Shown piece after piece: positions 1-7,065 of a DNA stretch of 64,000 nt. The position numbers were made by a program, and so were the translations under genes. Source of the stretch: Myxococcales bacterium (GTDB lineage: Bacteria > Myxococcota_A > Polyangia > Haliangiales > Haliangiaceae); contig JADKKI010000032.1 in assembly GCA_016720595.1 (NCBI GenBank), positions 124,001-188,000 of the forward strand. The letters run 5' to 3'. Under the pieces are notes generated by a model. It searched no databases. It was not told where the DNA came from and was given only the letters and a program-made list of their open reading frames with translations. How positions within the stretch are numbered: position 1 is the first letter of the stretch; each line of letters begins with the position of its first letter.

Positions 1-240
1 GACCTCCGGCTGGCCGAGCTGGTCCGCCGGCTCGGCGGCGACCCGCCCGTGCGTGAGGTCATCATCGCGACCAGCCCCAGTGTCGACGGGGAGGCCACCG
101 CGATGTACATCGCTCGGACCCTCAAGCCGCTCGGCGTGAAGGTCTCGCGAATCGCGACCGGACTCCCGGTCGGGGGCGAGCTCGAGTACTCCGACCAGGC
201 GACCATCGCGCGTGCGCTCGCCGGTCGGGCGACGATGTAG
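1..240 (+). CDS. recR: Recombination protein RecR, C-terminal fragment
   Basis: This is the 3' end of recR; the 5' part lies outside the window and the frame is open from base 1. RecR works with RecF and RecO to load RecA at single-strand gaps. The visible 79 residues are the end of the Toprim domain and the C-terminal segment. They include the family signature EGEAT-like [11 protein letters not shown], followed by LKPLGVKV and the [10 protein letters not shown] motif, which match RecR closely. The N-terminal helix-hairpin-helix and zinc finger are not visible. In many genomes recR follows dnaX and a YbaB protein, which could be checked upstream. The identification is firm despite the truncation. 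Confidence 0.93.
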   Translation, partial: DLRLAELVRRLGGDPPVREVIIATSPSVDGEATAMYIARTLKPLGVKVSRIATGLPVGGELEYSDQATIARALAGRATM

Positions 241-272
241 GGCGAACAGTCAGGCGTCGAATCGTTCAGTCG

Positions 273-294
273 CCGGCCACTCTATAACGGCCGG
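273..294. other. GC-rich inverted repeat between recR and mglB
   Basis: CCGGCC (273-278) and GGCCGG (289-294) form a 6-bp stem around a 10-base AT-rich loop that contains TATAAC. There is no U-tract, so it is not a convincing intrinsic terminator. The loop could equally be a -10 element for the mgl operon, although no good -35 was found. The rest of the 149-bp recR-mglB gap shows nothing else. Confidence 0.3.
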
Positions 295-389
295 AAAGGT
301 TGAACGAATCCCGGGCCGTTGATACCGTGACTCGTCGGCGGGGAGCCTGCGCGTATGCAGCTGCGAACCGGCCAAGGAGCCACAGCGCG

Positions 390-872
390 ATGATCCAACA
401 GCTCGTCATGTACGAGGAGGAGCTTCACCAGATCAACTCGATCTGCGAAACCCTCCACCGAGACTCGAACGCGAAGGCCGTGCTGGTCATCGACAAGAAC
501 GGTCAGGCCATGGCCTCGGCCGGAGATGTGCAGGAGCTGGACGTCACGTCGCTCTCCTCACTGACGGCAGGCAACGTCGCGGCCACGGGAGGCATCGCTT
601 CCCTGCTGGCCGAGAAGGAGTTCGCCGGGCAGTTCCTCGAAGGCGAGAAGGTCAGCTACCACGTCTCGATCGTCGGGCAGCGCGTGATCCTCGTCGTCCT
701 GTTCGACGGCCGCAGCTCGCTTGGCCTCGTTCGTCTCCGGGTGCGCAAGGCGGCCAACGAGCTCGTCGGCGTCCTCGAGATCATGGTCAAGAAGAGCCAG
801 AGCGGCTCCGGTCAGCAATCGGTGTTCTCCGAGATCACCGATGACGACATCGACAACCTGTTCAACGATTAG
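390..872 (+). CDS. mglB: MglB, Roadblock/LC7 GTPase-activating protein
   Basis: MglB is the GTPase-activating protein of the small GTPase MglA. In Myxococcus the pair sets cell polarity and the direction of gliding and pili-driven movement. The 160-residue product is one Roadblock/LC7 domain with family stretches QLVMYEEE at the N-terminus, [16 protein letters not shown] and [10 protein letters not shown]. It ends in the acidic tail [13 protein letters not shown], which is nearly the same as in Myxococcus MglB. The frame is open to base 300, but ATG 390 was chosen because it gives the family N-terminus and has an AAGGAGC ribosome-binding site 11 bases upstream. mglA starts 8 bases after the stop, so the two are one operon. 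Confidence 0.95.
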   Translation: MIQQLVMYEEELHQINSICETLHRDSNAKAVLVIDKNGQAMASAGDVQELDVTSLSSLTAGNVAATGGIASLLAEKEFAGQFLEGEKVSYHVSIVGQRVILVVLFDGRSSLGLVRLRVRKAANELVGVLEIMVKKSQSGSGQQSVFSEITDDDIDNLFND

Positions 873-880
873 GCGCGCAC

Positions 881-1468
881 ATGAGCTTCATCAATTACTC
901 GTCGCGCGAGATCAACTGCAAGATCGTCTACTACGGTCCCGGCCTGTGCGGGAAGACGACGAATCTGCAGTACATCTACAACAAGACCAATCCCGAGGCG
1001 AAAGGGAAGATGATCTCCCTCGCCACGGAGACCGAACGCACGCTGTTCTTCGACTTCCTGCCGCTCTCGCTGGGTGAGATTCGTGGCTTCAAGACCCGGT
1101 TCCACCTCTACACCGTGCCCGGTCAGGTGTTCTACGACGCGAGCCGCAAGCTGATCCTGAAGGGCGTCGACGGCGTGGTCTACGTTGGCGACTCCCAGAT
1201 GGAGCGCATGGAAGCGAACATCGAGTCGCTCGAGAACCTCAGCTCGAACCTCCAGGAGCAGGGCTACGATCTCGCCAAGCTCCCGTACGTGGTCCAGTAC
1301 AACAAGCGCGATCTGCCGAACGCGATCCCGATGGCCGAGCTCGAAGAGGCGCTGAACCCGACCAAGGTTCCGGCGTTCGAGGCGGTGGCCCCCAAGGGCA
1401 TCGGCGTGTTCGATACGTTGAAGGCGGTCGCGAAGCTCGTGCTCACCGAGCTGCGAAAGGGCTCTTGA
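881..1468 (+). CDS. mglA: MglA, Ras-like polarity GTPase
   Basis: This is a 195-residue Ras-superfamily GTPase that defines the leading pole in myxobacteria. Seen directly are the P-loop [10 protein letters not shown] (residues 19-28), the switch II/G3 region with TVPGQ in place of the eukaryotic DTAGQ (78-82), and NKRD for guanine recognition (141-144). Most of the protein from [16 protein letters not shown] through [15 protein letters not shown] is nearly the same as Myxococcus MglA, and the length is normal. The upstream neighbour is its GAP, mglB. The stop TGA shares its A with the ATG of the next gene, so that gene is translationally coupled and is a candidate third partner of the MglAB switch. 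Confidence 0.97.
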   Translation: MSFINYSSREINCKIVYYGPGLCGKTTNLQYIYNKTNPEAKGKMISLATETERTLFFDFLPLSLGEIRGFKTRFHLYTVPGQVFYDASRKLILKGVDGVVYVGDSQMERMEANIESLENLSSNLQEQGYDLAKLPYVVQYNKRDLPNAIPMAELEEALNPTKVPAFEAVAPKGIGVFDTLKAVAKLVLTELRKGS

Positions 1469-3333
1469 TGCAGACGCCAGCTGGAGCAGAACGCCCCGTA
1501 TTCCGCCAGGACCTCGTCGCGGAAGCGATCGAGGAGCAAGGCGCGAAGTTCATCGACGTGATGGATCCGGATAGCGGCAACGTGTTCCGGTTCTTCGAGG
1601 TCGAGTACTCCCTCGCCTGCGCGATGGATGGCCAGCGCGACGTCGCGGGCATCGTCAAGTGGGCGCAGGAAGAGCTGGGGCTCACGCCCTCACCGAAGGA
1701 AGTCCAGACCGTCATCGCGACGCTGGCCGATCTCAAGTTCATCGAGACCGGCGCGACGAAGCTGTCCGATGTTCCGGAGGCCAAGGCCGCCGCCCAGCAG
1801 GCGTTCGTCGACACCGAGGCGACCACCGTCGGCGCCTCGCCGCTGCCGCCCGATGACGAGCTCGCACGTGGCATCGTCGTCGGCGCGTCCGCGCGCGGAT
1901 CGCATGGCGATGATGTCGAGCTCGGCCGCTCGGGTGGTGCGATGAGCGCCGCGAGCACGCGCGAAGACGCGATGTCCGGAGGGGCCGACTTCGATCTCGG
2001 CGCCCCCGGTGCGGGCCACTCGCCCGCTCGGCCGCCGAAGCCGCCCGTCGAGGACATCTCGCTTGGCGCCCCCGGTGCGCAGGCCAAGCCGGCAGCTGCC
2101 GCGAAGGCACCCGTCGTCGATGATTCGCCCGGTCTCTCGATGGACCTGAGCGATCACCTCGCGATCAAGCCCGGCGACGTCAAGGAAGCGGTCCGCGCCT
2201 CCAAGGTGATGACCGCCGTCGAGGTTCCCAAGGAGCTGCAGGACGAGCTCGACAGGCCGGCGGCCGCTGCTGCCAAGCCTGCGGAGAAGGCCCTCGCAAA
2301 GCCTGCGGAGAAGGCCGTCGCGAAGCCGGCGGAGAAGCCTGCGGAGAAGGCCGTCGCAAAGCCGGCCGAGAAGCCTGCGGAGAAGGCCGTCGCAAAGCCG
2401 GCCGAGAAGCCTGCGGAGAAGGCCGTCGCAAAGCCGGCCGACAAGAAGCCGGCCGACAAGGTCGCCGAGAAGAAGCCGGTTGCGCTGCCCAAGCAGCCCG
2501 CCGAGAAGACCCCGGTCGCGCCGCCTGCTCCCCAGCAGCGCGTGAGTCCGGTGCTCGTGATCCTCCTGATCGTCGCGGCGATCGGTGCGGGTGCGTTCTT
2601 CTTCTGGAAGTTCGTGCTCAACAAGCCCGAGGCCGCAGAGCCGACCACGCAGAAGGCTCCGCCGAAGCCGGCCCTGCCGCCCGCGCCCACCGAGGCCACA
2701 GCCAAGGTCGCGCTCGAGACGCCTCCCGCGCAGGACGTGAAGTCGCCGGCGGGCGCGCTCGAGACCGTCGAGGCTACCGACAAGGACGTCAAGGGCGGCG
2801 ACGTGATCGCCACCCTGGTCGGCGCGAAGGCGTTGACCACCGAGATCGCCAATCTCCAGAAGGCCGTCGATGCAGGCGCGCCCGCAATCGAGGCGGCCCA
2901 GAAGGAGCTCGCCGACGCGCAGCAGAAGGAGAACAACCAGGCCGGCGTCACCGCCGCCCAGGCCAAGCTCGATCGCGTCAAGAAGCCTCTCGACGAGAAG
3001 AAGGCGACGATCACCAAGAAGCAGGACGATCTCGCCAAGCTGACCATCAAGACTCAGACCGACGGCAAGCTCGTGACCGCCGCCAAGGTCGGTCAGAAGG
3101 TCGCCGCCGATGAAGTCATCGGCACGATCACGCGCGCCACGGTGCCGGTCGCCACGTTCAAGATCCCGCCGACCACCAAGATCGGTGCTGATGGCAACGT
3201 CAGCATCACGGCCGGCGACAAGACGTTCGTGTGCACCGTCAGCGACGCACAGACCGAATCGATCAAGGTCACGTGCCCGGCGGACTCCGGCCTCGCGAAC
3301 GGGGCCGACGTGAAGTTCAAGCTCCCGAAGTGA
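1468..3333 (+). CDS. Single-pass membrane protein with Ala-Lys-Pro-Glu repeats and a C-terminal coiled coil, coupled to mglA
   Basis: I do not recognise a named family. The 621-residue product has five parts. Residues 1-95 form a small helical domain (VEYSLACAMDGQRDVAGIV then TLADLKFIE), reminiscent of PqqD-like or winged-helix folds. Residues 100-265 are a linker. Residues about 267-331 are a lysine- and proline-rich array of AKPAEK units. A transmembrane helix lies near 360-382 (VLVILLIVAAIGAGAFFFW). After it come a charged coiled coil (about 458-528) and a beta-rich end with TDGKLVTAAKVGQKVAADEVIG, which resembles a biotinyl/HlyD-type hairpin. Its ATG overlaps the mglA stop by one base. 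A role in anchoring or reading out MglA at the envelope is an inference from position only. Confidence 0.85.
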   Translation: MQTPAGAERPVFRQDLVAEAIEEQGAKFIDVMDPDSGNVFRFFEVEYSLACAMDGQRDVAGIVKWAQEELGLTPSPKEVQTVIATLADLKFIETGATKLSDVPEAKAAAQQAFVDTEATTVGASPLPPDDELARGIVVGASARGSHGDDVELGRSGGAMSAASTREDAMSGGADFDLGAPGAGHSPARPPKPPVEDISLGAPGAQAKPAAAAKAPVVDDSPGLSMDLSDHLAIKPGDVKEAVRASKVMTAVEVPKELQDELDRPAAAAAKPAEKALAKPAEKAVAKPAEKPAEKAVAKPAEKPAEKAVAKPAEKPAEKAVAKPADKKPADKVAEKKPVALPKQPAEKTPVAPPAPQQRVSPVLVILLIVAAIGAGAFFFWKFVLNKPEAAEPTTQKAPPKPALPPAPTEATAKVALETPPAQDVKSPAGALETVEATDKDVKGGDVIATLVGAKALTTEIANLQKAVDAGAPAIEAAQKELADAQQKENNQAGVTAAQAKLDRVKKPLDEKKATITKKQDDLAKLTIKTQTDGKLVTAAKVGQKVAADEVIGTITRATVPVATFKIPPTTKIGADGNVSITAGDKTFVCTVSDAQTESIKVTCPADSGLANGADVKFKLPK

Positions 3334-3434
3334 ACCGCCAAGGCGCCGAACCGTCGGCGCTGAACCATCGGCGCTGAACCGCCAAGCGTTCGCTCGCCGG
3401 CACTTCGGTGCCCCGGAGTTTACGAACCGCCAAG

Positions 3435-3680
3435 GCCGCCAAGGGCGCCAAGGTCGGAGAGGGTTTCGACCTGTCGCGAGCCCTCGTCCAGGGACACGAG
3501 CTCTCCTTATCCGCCGGTTGGCATTCTCCGCTCGTCAGCCAGTTGGCCCGGCGATGACGAATCGTCAGGCAGCGAGTGAGCTCATCACTTCACCAAGAAT
3601 GAAATTGGGCAGCGCCCGTGTCCTCGTGCGGGAGCTGGTCACGGGTAAGAAAAACCTCTGACCTTGGCGCCCTTGGCGGC
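3435..3680. repeat. 246-bp element with perfect 21-bp terminal inverted repeats
   Basis: The arms at 3435-3455 and 3660-3680 are exact reverse complements and are built from CGCCAAGG steps ending in AAGGTC. The interior shows no transposase. Degenerate copies of the same steps (AACCGCCAAG) lie just outside at 3331-3385. The 231-bp gap between the previous stop and 3565 holds nothing else. The right half of the element overlaps the 3' end of the AhpD-like gene. The TCTGACCTTGG edge is shared with the element at 12188-12265, which suggests one superfamily of non-autonomous palindromic repeats. Confidence 0.65.
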
Positions 3681-4773
3681 ATCGCGGCGGCCCCACTCTG
3701 CGGCCACGGGAAGCCCCAAGCCAGGGACCGCCTGGCGGCCACGAAGCCGCCGGCGGGGCTCGGGCGCCTGGCGGTTGGCCGAGCGCCGCGAGGGCCACGG
3801 TGACGCGCGAGAACATCCCGGCGGAGCTGGCGACCGCGCAGGCATCGAACAGCGCCACATCGTCGAGGCCGTGCTTGCGGAGCTGCGTGAAGCTCGCGTC
3901 CGAGAGCTGCCAGGGCGCGAGGGTCACGAGCTCGGCGAGGGAGCGGAGCGCGTCGTCGATCGGGTTCGCCGTGAGATCGGCGGGGTTCGAGATGCTGCCG
4001 TCTCCGAGATAGGAGGACACCCAGCGCGCGATCACCGTGCGCTGGCGGCGGGTCAGGGGCGCATCGCGATCGAACATGTACGTGCGCCAGGCTGCGATCG
4101 CGGCGGCCGTGGCCGGGCGGCGTGCGAGGTCGAGGGCAGGCTTGCCGGTGATCGCGACGGGTGAGGGCTCGAGTGCGGGCACCGTCGGATCGGTGGCGGG
4201 AACGGGGAGCTGGACGATGTAATCGAGCGGGACCGCGACGGCGTCGGCGATCCGGTTGAGGTGGCCGAAATACGACGACAGGACGATCGCGTGCAGGAGG
4301 TCGTCATCGGACAGGCCAGCCTCGTGCGCCCGCGCGTGGTGCGCGCGAGACAGGGACCACGGCGCGGTGGTGACGATCACGGCGAGCTCGGCCAGGGCAC
4401 GGAGCCGCGGGTCGGCGTGCCGCGTGCGCGGATCGCGGATCACCGCCTGCGGGAGCGCCGCATCACCCTCGAGCGCGACACGCAGAAACTCTGCGTGACA
4501 GGCCGTTCAATACAGGCACTGATTCAGCCGTGAGGTCGTCGCGTTGATCAGCTCGCGTTCGGGCCACGTCAGCGGACCAGCGCCGTTGAGCGTGGTCGAG
4601 GTGCCGAACACCCGGGGGATCAGCGCCGGATCGAGGCTGTGGGCCTGGATGATCCCCGGTGCGCCACCATGGGCCGGCCGATAGACCGGCGGCATCGGAC
4701 GCTCGCGCATCTTGTCGTAGAGCTCGCGCAGCTCGCCGGTGGACTCGGCGTATCCGAAATACGGAAGGCCCAT
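3565..4773 (-). CDS. AhpD-like (carboxymuconolactone decarboxylase fold) peroxidase, probable selenoprotein
   Basis: The family are thiol peroxidases or reductases using a C-x-x-C-x-x-x-H site. The frame runs from ATG 4773 to 3565 with one interruption, TGA at 4509-4507. Read through as selenocysteine (residue 89) it gives NQCLY-U-TACHAEF, so the TGA falls exactly on the second redox residue and the His is at the right spacing. ERELINATTSRLNQ before it and LAELAVIVTTAPWSLS after it are typical AhpD sequence in the same frame. A second, degenerate domain without the CxxC follows (RWVSSYLGDGSI). From about residue 320 the tail is low-complexity and lies inside the 3435-3680 repeat, so the natural C-terminus was probably replaced. 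GGAGGAG precedes the start with long spacing. The alternative is a pseudogene with a nonsense mutation. Confidence 0.8.
4479..4497 (-). promoter_or_regulatory. Bacterial SECIS-like hairpin after the in-frame TGA
   Basis: On the minus strand CACGCAGA pairs perfectly with TCTGCGTG around the 3-base loop GTT. The stem begins 9 bases after the TGA and the loop lies 17 bases after it. Bacterial SECIS elements sit inside the reading frame just past the UGA with a small apical loop carrying a G near its 5' side, so both distance and loop fit. It would recruit SelB with selenocysteinyl-tRNA. Confidence 0.72.
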
Positions 4774-4799
4774 CGTCGCCCGTGTCTCCTCCGAGTGTC

Positions 4800-5012
4800 T
4801 CAGAGCGCGTGGAGCTTCTGAACGTCGAAGTGCGGGCCGGTCATGCCGATGCCCATCGCACCCTTGTCGACCTTGCCCTCGAGCTCGGCCTTCATCCCGT
4901 CCTTGAGGCCGTCGAGCTTGCCCTTCAGCTGGTAGGTCTCGCCCTTGTCGGTCTGGACGGTCCAGTGCCCACCCTCGAGGTCATTGCGGCGGATGGTGCC
5001 CTTGAGCTTCAT
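4800..5012 (-). CDS. Small protein resembling the DUF5818 family
   Basis: The 70-residue product is one small beta-rich domain (MKLKGTIRRNDLEGG, TVQTDKGETYQLKGKL) and ends with VQKLHAL. It has no signal peptide, membrane segment or catalytic motif. It looks like a short OB-like domain of the DUF5818 type, and its function is unknown. The frame is open 12 codons further upstream, but ATG 5012 gives a compact domain start. It lies 26 bases upstream of the AhpD-like selenoprotein gene on the same strand, so the two are probably co-transcribed, which would tie it to peroxide or thiol metabolism by position only. Confidence 0.75.
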   Translation of the reverse strand: MKLKGTIRRNDLEGGHWTVQTDKGETYQLKGKLDGLKDGMKAELEGKVDKGAMGIGMTGPHFDVQKLHAL

Positions 5013-5130
5013 GCGGGAACGATAGCTGCTCTGCGCCAGACCGGCCATTGCAGCTTCCGATCGCTACTGCAGGCACCGGCTAGAGGATCAGCCGACCCGA
5101 TCAGGAGTTGTGCAGTTACAAGCAGTTACG

Positions 5131-5142
5131 TTGTGCGCACAA
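5131..5142. promoter_or_regulatory. Perfect 12-bp palindrome at the start of the lipoprotein gene
   Basis: TTGTGCGCACAA is a perfect palindrome 30 bases before the chosen ATG (5172). Just upstream, the 8-mer GCAGTTAC is directly repeated (5112-5119 and 5122-5129). Clustered symmetric and direct repeats near a start site suggest an operator, but no regulator can be named. Confidence 0.4.
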
Positions 5143-5171
5143 TGGAACACGAAGTGCAAACTGTGCTGGGC

Positions 5172-6188
5172 ATGCGCAAAGCCATCGCACTCATCCTCGT
5201 CTCCGCACTCAGCCTGACCGCTGCCTGCGCGACCGACGCTGCCACGGACGACCAGGGTGCGGTCGACGGCGGAGACGGCAAGGCCGATGGCACCGCCAAC
5301 GTGACCTGGAAGTCGACGATCAAGAACATCGTCCCCAAGAAGGTCCACGAGTATCTCGAGAAGTATCAGTGGGGCGACTACCACATCGTCTTCCACATGA
5401 GCCGCAAGTGGTACCTGCTCGGTGACTCGGGCCGCGGCTGGCTCAAGCGCGTGGGCGAGGCGAGCGCGGATCTCCAGGAAGGCGACCCGGGCAATGGCCT
5501 CGAGTTCCTCGCCATGCACCGCGCGATGATCACGCACCTGAAGGATCGCTGGGGCACCGAGAAGGTCACGAACGATCCCGATGGCCGCACGACGTTCTCC
5601 GCCGTCCTCGACGGCTGGAAGACCGATGCCGACGTCATCGCCGCGCTCGAGAAGCAGGGCGGCGATGTCACGCGCTTCAAGGCCGGCCTCGCCAAGCTCA
5701 ACAACTTCGCCGCGTTCGCGACCGAGGACGACTTCGGCAACTTCCTCCAGACCACGCTTCGTCTGTCGAGCGAGCCCGACCCGAACGACTCGGCGATCCG
5801 CAACTACGATCGCGACATGACGGTCGGCGCAGGCATGCACAACTGGCTGCACGGCCAGTTCATGGACGACAGCTCGCCGATCGACGTCGGCAACCCGCAG
5901 ACCAACCTCTCCAACATCATGTTCTGGCGCATCCACGGCTGGATCGAAGCGAAGTGGAAGGCGTTCGAGAAGGTCCACCACCGCACGCCGCTCGAGATGA
6001 TGTCGTACGACCAGCAGCTGGAGCGCTTCCTCCTCCACATGCAGCTCCACTCGGACTTCTCGACCACCCAGCACGCCGTCAACCGCCCGTCGAAGGCGCT
6101 CGTCAAGCAGGTCAAGGGCATCCTGTTCTCGAACGAGCCCGACTGCGCCAAGCTCGCCGACGGCACGACCACCGACAACTGCCCCTGA
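5172..6188 (+). CDS. Lipoprotein with tyrosinase-like copper-site motifs
   Basis: The product (338 residues) begins with a lipoprotein signal ending LTAAC, which would be cut before the Cys. The body has MHRAMITHL near the middle, then MHNWLHGQF and, about 30 residues later, NIMFWRIHGWIEAKW. This H-x-x-x-H plus F-x-x-x-H-x-x-x-x-x-x-W arrangement resembles the CuB half of tyrosinase and haemocyanin-like type-3 copper proteins, with the first segment as a possible CuA part. I regard that as inference because the overall sequence is not a standard tyrosinase. ATG 5172 was preferred to 5142 because it gives a clean signal peptide. It is transcribed alone, and its 3' end abuts a GC-only tract. 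Confidence 0.85.
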   Translation: MRKAIALILVSALSLTAACATDAATDDQGAVDGGDGKADGTANVTWKSTIKNIVPKKVHEYLEKYQWGDYHIVFHMSRKWYLLGDSGRGWLKRVGEASADLQEGDPGNGLEFLAMHRAMITHLKDRWGTEKVTNDPDGRTTFSAVLDGWKTDADVIAALEKQGGDVTRFKAGLAKLNNFAAFATEDDFGNFLQTTLRLSSEPDPNDSAIRNYDRDMTVGAGMHNWLHGQFMDDSSPIDVGNPQTNLSNIMFWRIHGWIEAKWKAFEKVHHRTPLEMMSYDQQLERFLLHMQLHSDFSTTQHAVNRPSKALVKQVKGILFSNEPDCAKLADGTTTDNCP

Positions 6189-6279
6189 GCCAACCCCGCA
6201 GCACGTGCTGCCTGGCCCGCCCGATCTCACGATCGCGGCGGGCTTCTGCGTTGGGGTCGAACGCACGTCCCGGGGGCGG

Positions 6280-6600
6280 CGGCCCGCCGCAGCAGACCCC
6301 CCCCGCCCGACCAACCGGGGGCAAGGCAGCGGACGGGGCCGGGACAGAGGCCGGGGCCCCGGGGCGGCGCCCCCCCGGCGAGGGGGGGGGCGGCGGGGGG
6401 GGGGCCGGGGGCCCAGAGGCCGGGGGCGGGGGGGGGGGGCCCGGGCGGGGGGGGCCCGCCGCGGGGGGCCCCCCGCCCGCGCCCCGGGCGCCCCCGCCGC
6501 CGCGGCCCCCGCGGGCCCGCCGGCGCCGCCCGGCGGGCCCGGCGGGCCCGCCGGCGCCGGGCGGGGGGCGGGGGGGGGGGGGGGAGGCGCGGCGACGGCG
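6280..6600. other. GC-only low-complexity tract, probable sequence artefact
   Basis: From about 6280 to 6600 the sequence becomes runs of G and C with a few A and essentially no T, unlike the normal mixed composition on both sides. All six frames stay open across it and yield only Pro/Arg/Gly/Ala strings, so no coding claim can be made here. It truncates the minus-strand membrane gene that begins at 6834. The 6189-6590 interval therefore holds no supportable gene. Confidence 0.75.
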
Positions 6601-6834
6601 CCGCCGCAGCCAGTACAGGCCGTACCCGATGCCGAGGCTCGCGAGCAGCGGGATCACGAAGTACGCCAGCGTGCCGTGGTTGCGCGCGTGCTCTCCGCCC
6701 ATCGAGCCGAGCGTGGAGCCGAGGCCGAGCACCACGCTGACGACGATGCCCACGCCCACCGCCACGGCGAGGACCTGCCGGTCACGCCTCGCCCGCACCA
6801 GCTCCTCGACCAGGGGGTCCGGATCAGCTCCCAC
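6590..6834 (-). CDS. Small two-helix membrane protein, 3' end lost in the GC-only tract
   Basis: From a GTG at 6834 the protein reads MGADPDPLVEELVRARRDR, then a transmembrane helix (VLAVAVGVGIVVSVVLGLG), a short loop and a second helix (TLAYFVIPLLASLGIGYGL) followed by WLRRRRRR. Normal codon composition ends near 6590, where the GC-only tract begins, so the true stop cannot be located and the boundary given is nominal. The family was not recognised. It could be a small membrane protein of about 80-90 residues, since the basic WLRRR stretch after the second helix is a plausible near-terminal cap. Confidence 0.5.
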
Positions 6835-6894
6835 ACCCCAAGGGTGGCGGTTACTGCGAGGGCGTCAAGTGGAGACGCGCAAGTCCGTTGATCG

Positions 6895-7065
6895 ATTGCA
6901 AGCCCCACGAACGTGGGGCGCGCAGCAACGGTGAACGCGTTGCGAAGGTCAATTGCAAGCCCCACGAACGTGGGGCGCGCAGCAACGGTGAACGCGTTGC
7001 GAAGGTCAATTGCAAGCCCCACGAACGTGGGGCGCGCAGCAACGCGGAACGCGTTGCGAAGGTCA
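6895..7065. repeat. Three tandem copies of a 57-bp repeat ending at the slt stop codon
   Basis: Units start at 6895, 6952 and 7009. The first two are essentially identical and the third differs at a few bases. Each unit carries two hairpins: CCCCACGAACGTGGGG, then GCAACG...CGTTGC. The last unit runs exactly into the TGA of the transglycosylase gene (7065-7063). Because 57 is a multiple of 3 the frames stay open, but the translated units show no protein-like character. It may act as tandem terminators or RNA-stability hairpins for slt, or be a structured tandem repeat family. Confidence 0.85.

Noticed and set aside
4443..4510. Frameshifted or nonsense-mutated AhpD pseudogene
   Set aside because: The frame does not change across the TGA, the TGA falls on the catalytic Cys column, and a SECIS-like hairpin follows. 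Selenocysteine is the better reading, though resequencing is needed.
4659..5171. Long N-terminal extension of the lipoprotein gene
   Set aside because: The upstream translation is Arg/Ala-rich, overlaps genes on the other strand and would hide the lipoprotein signal at 5172.
6895..7065. Short CRISPR array
   Set aside because: The sequence between the hairpin parts is the same in all three units, so there are no spacers. It is a plain tandem repeat.
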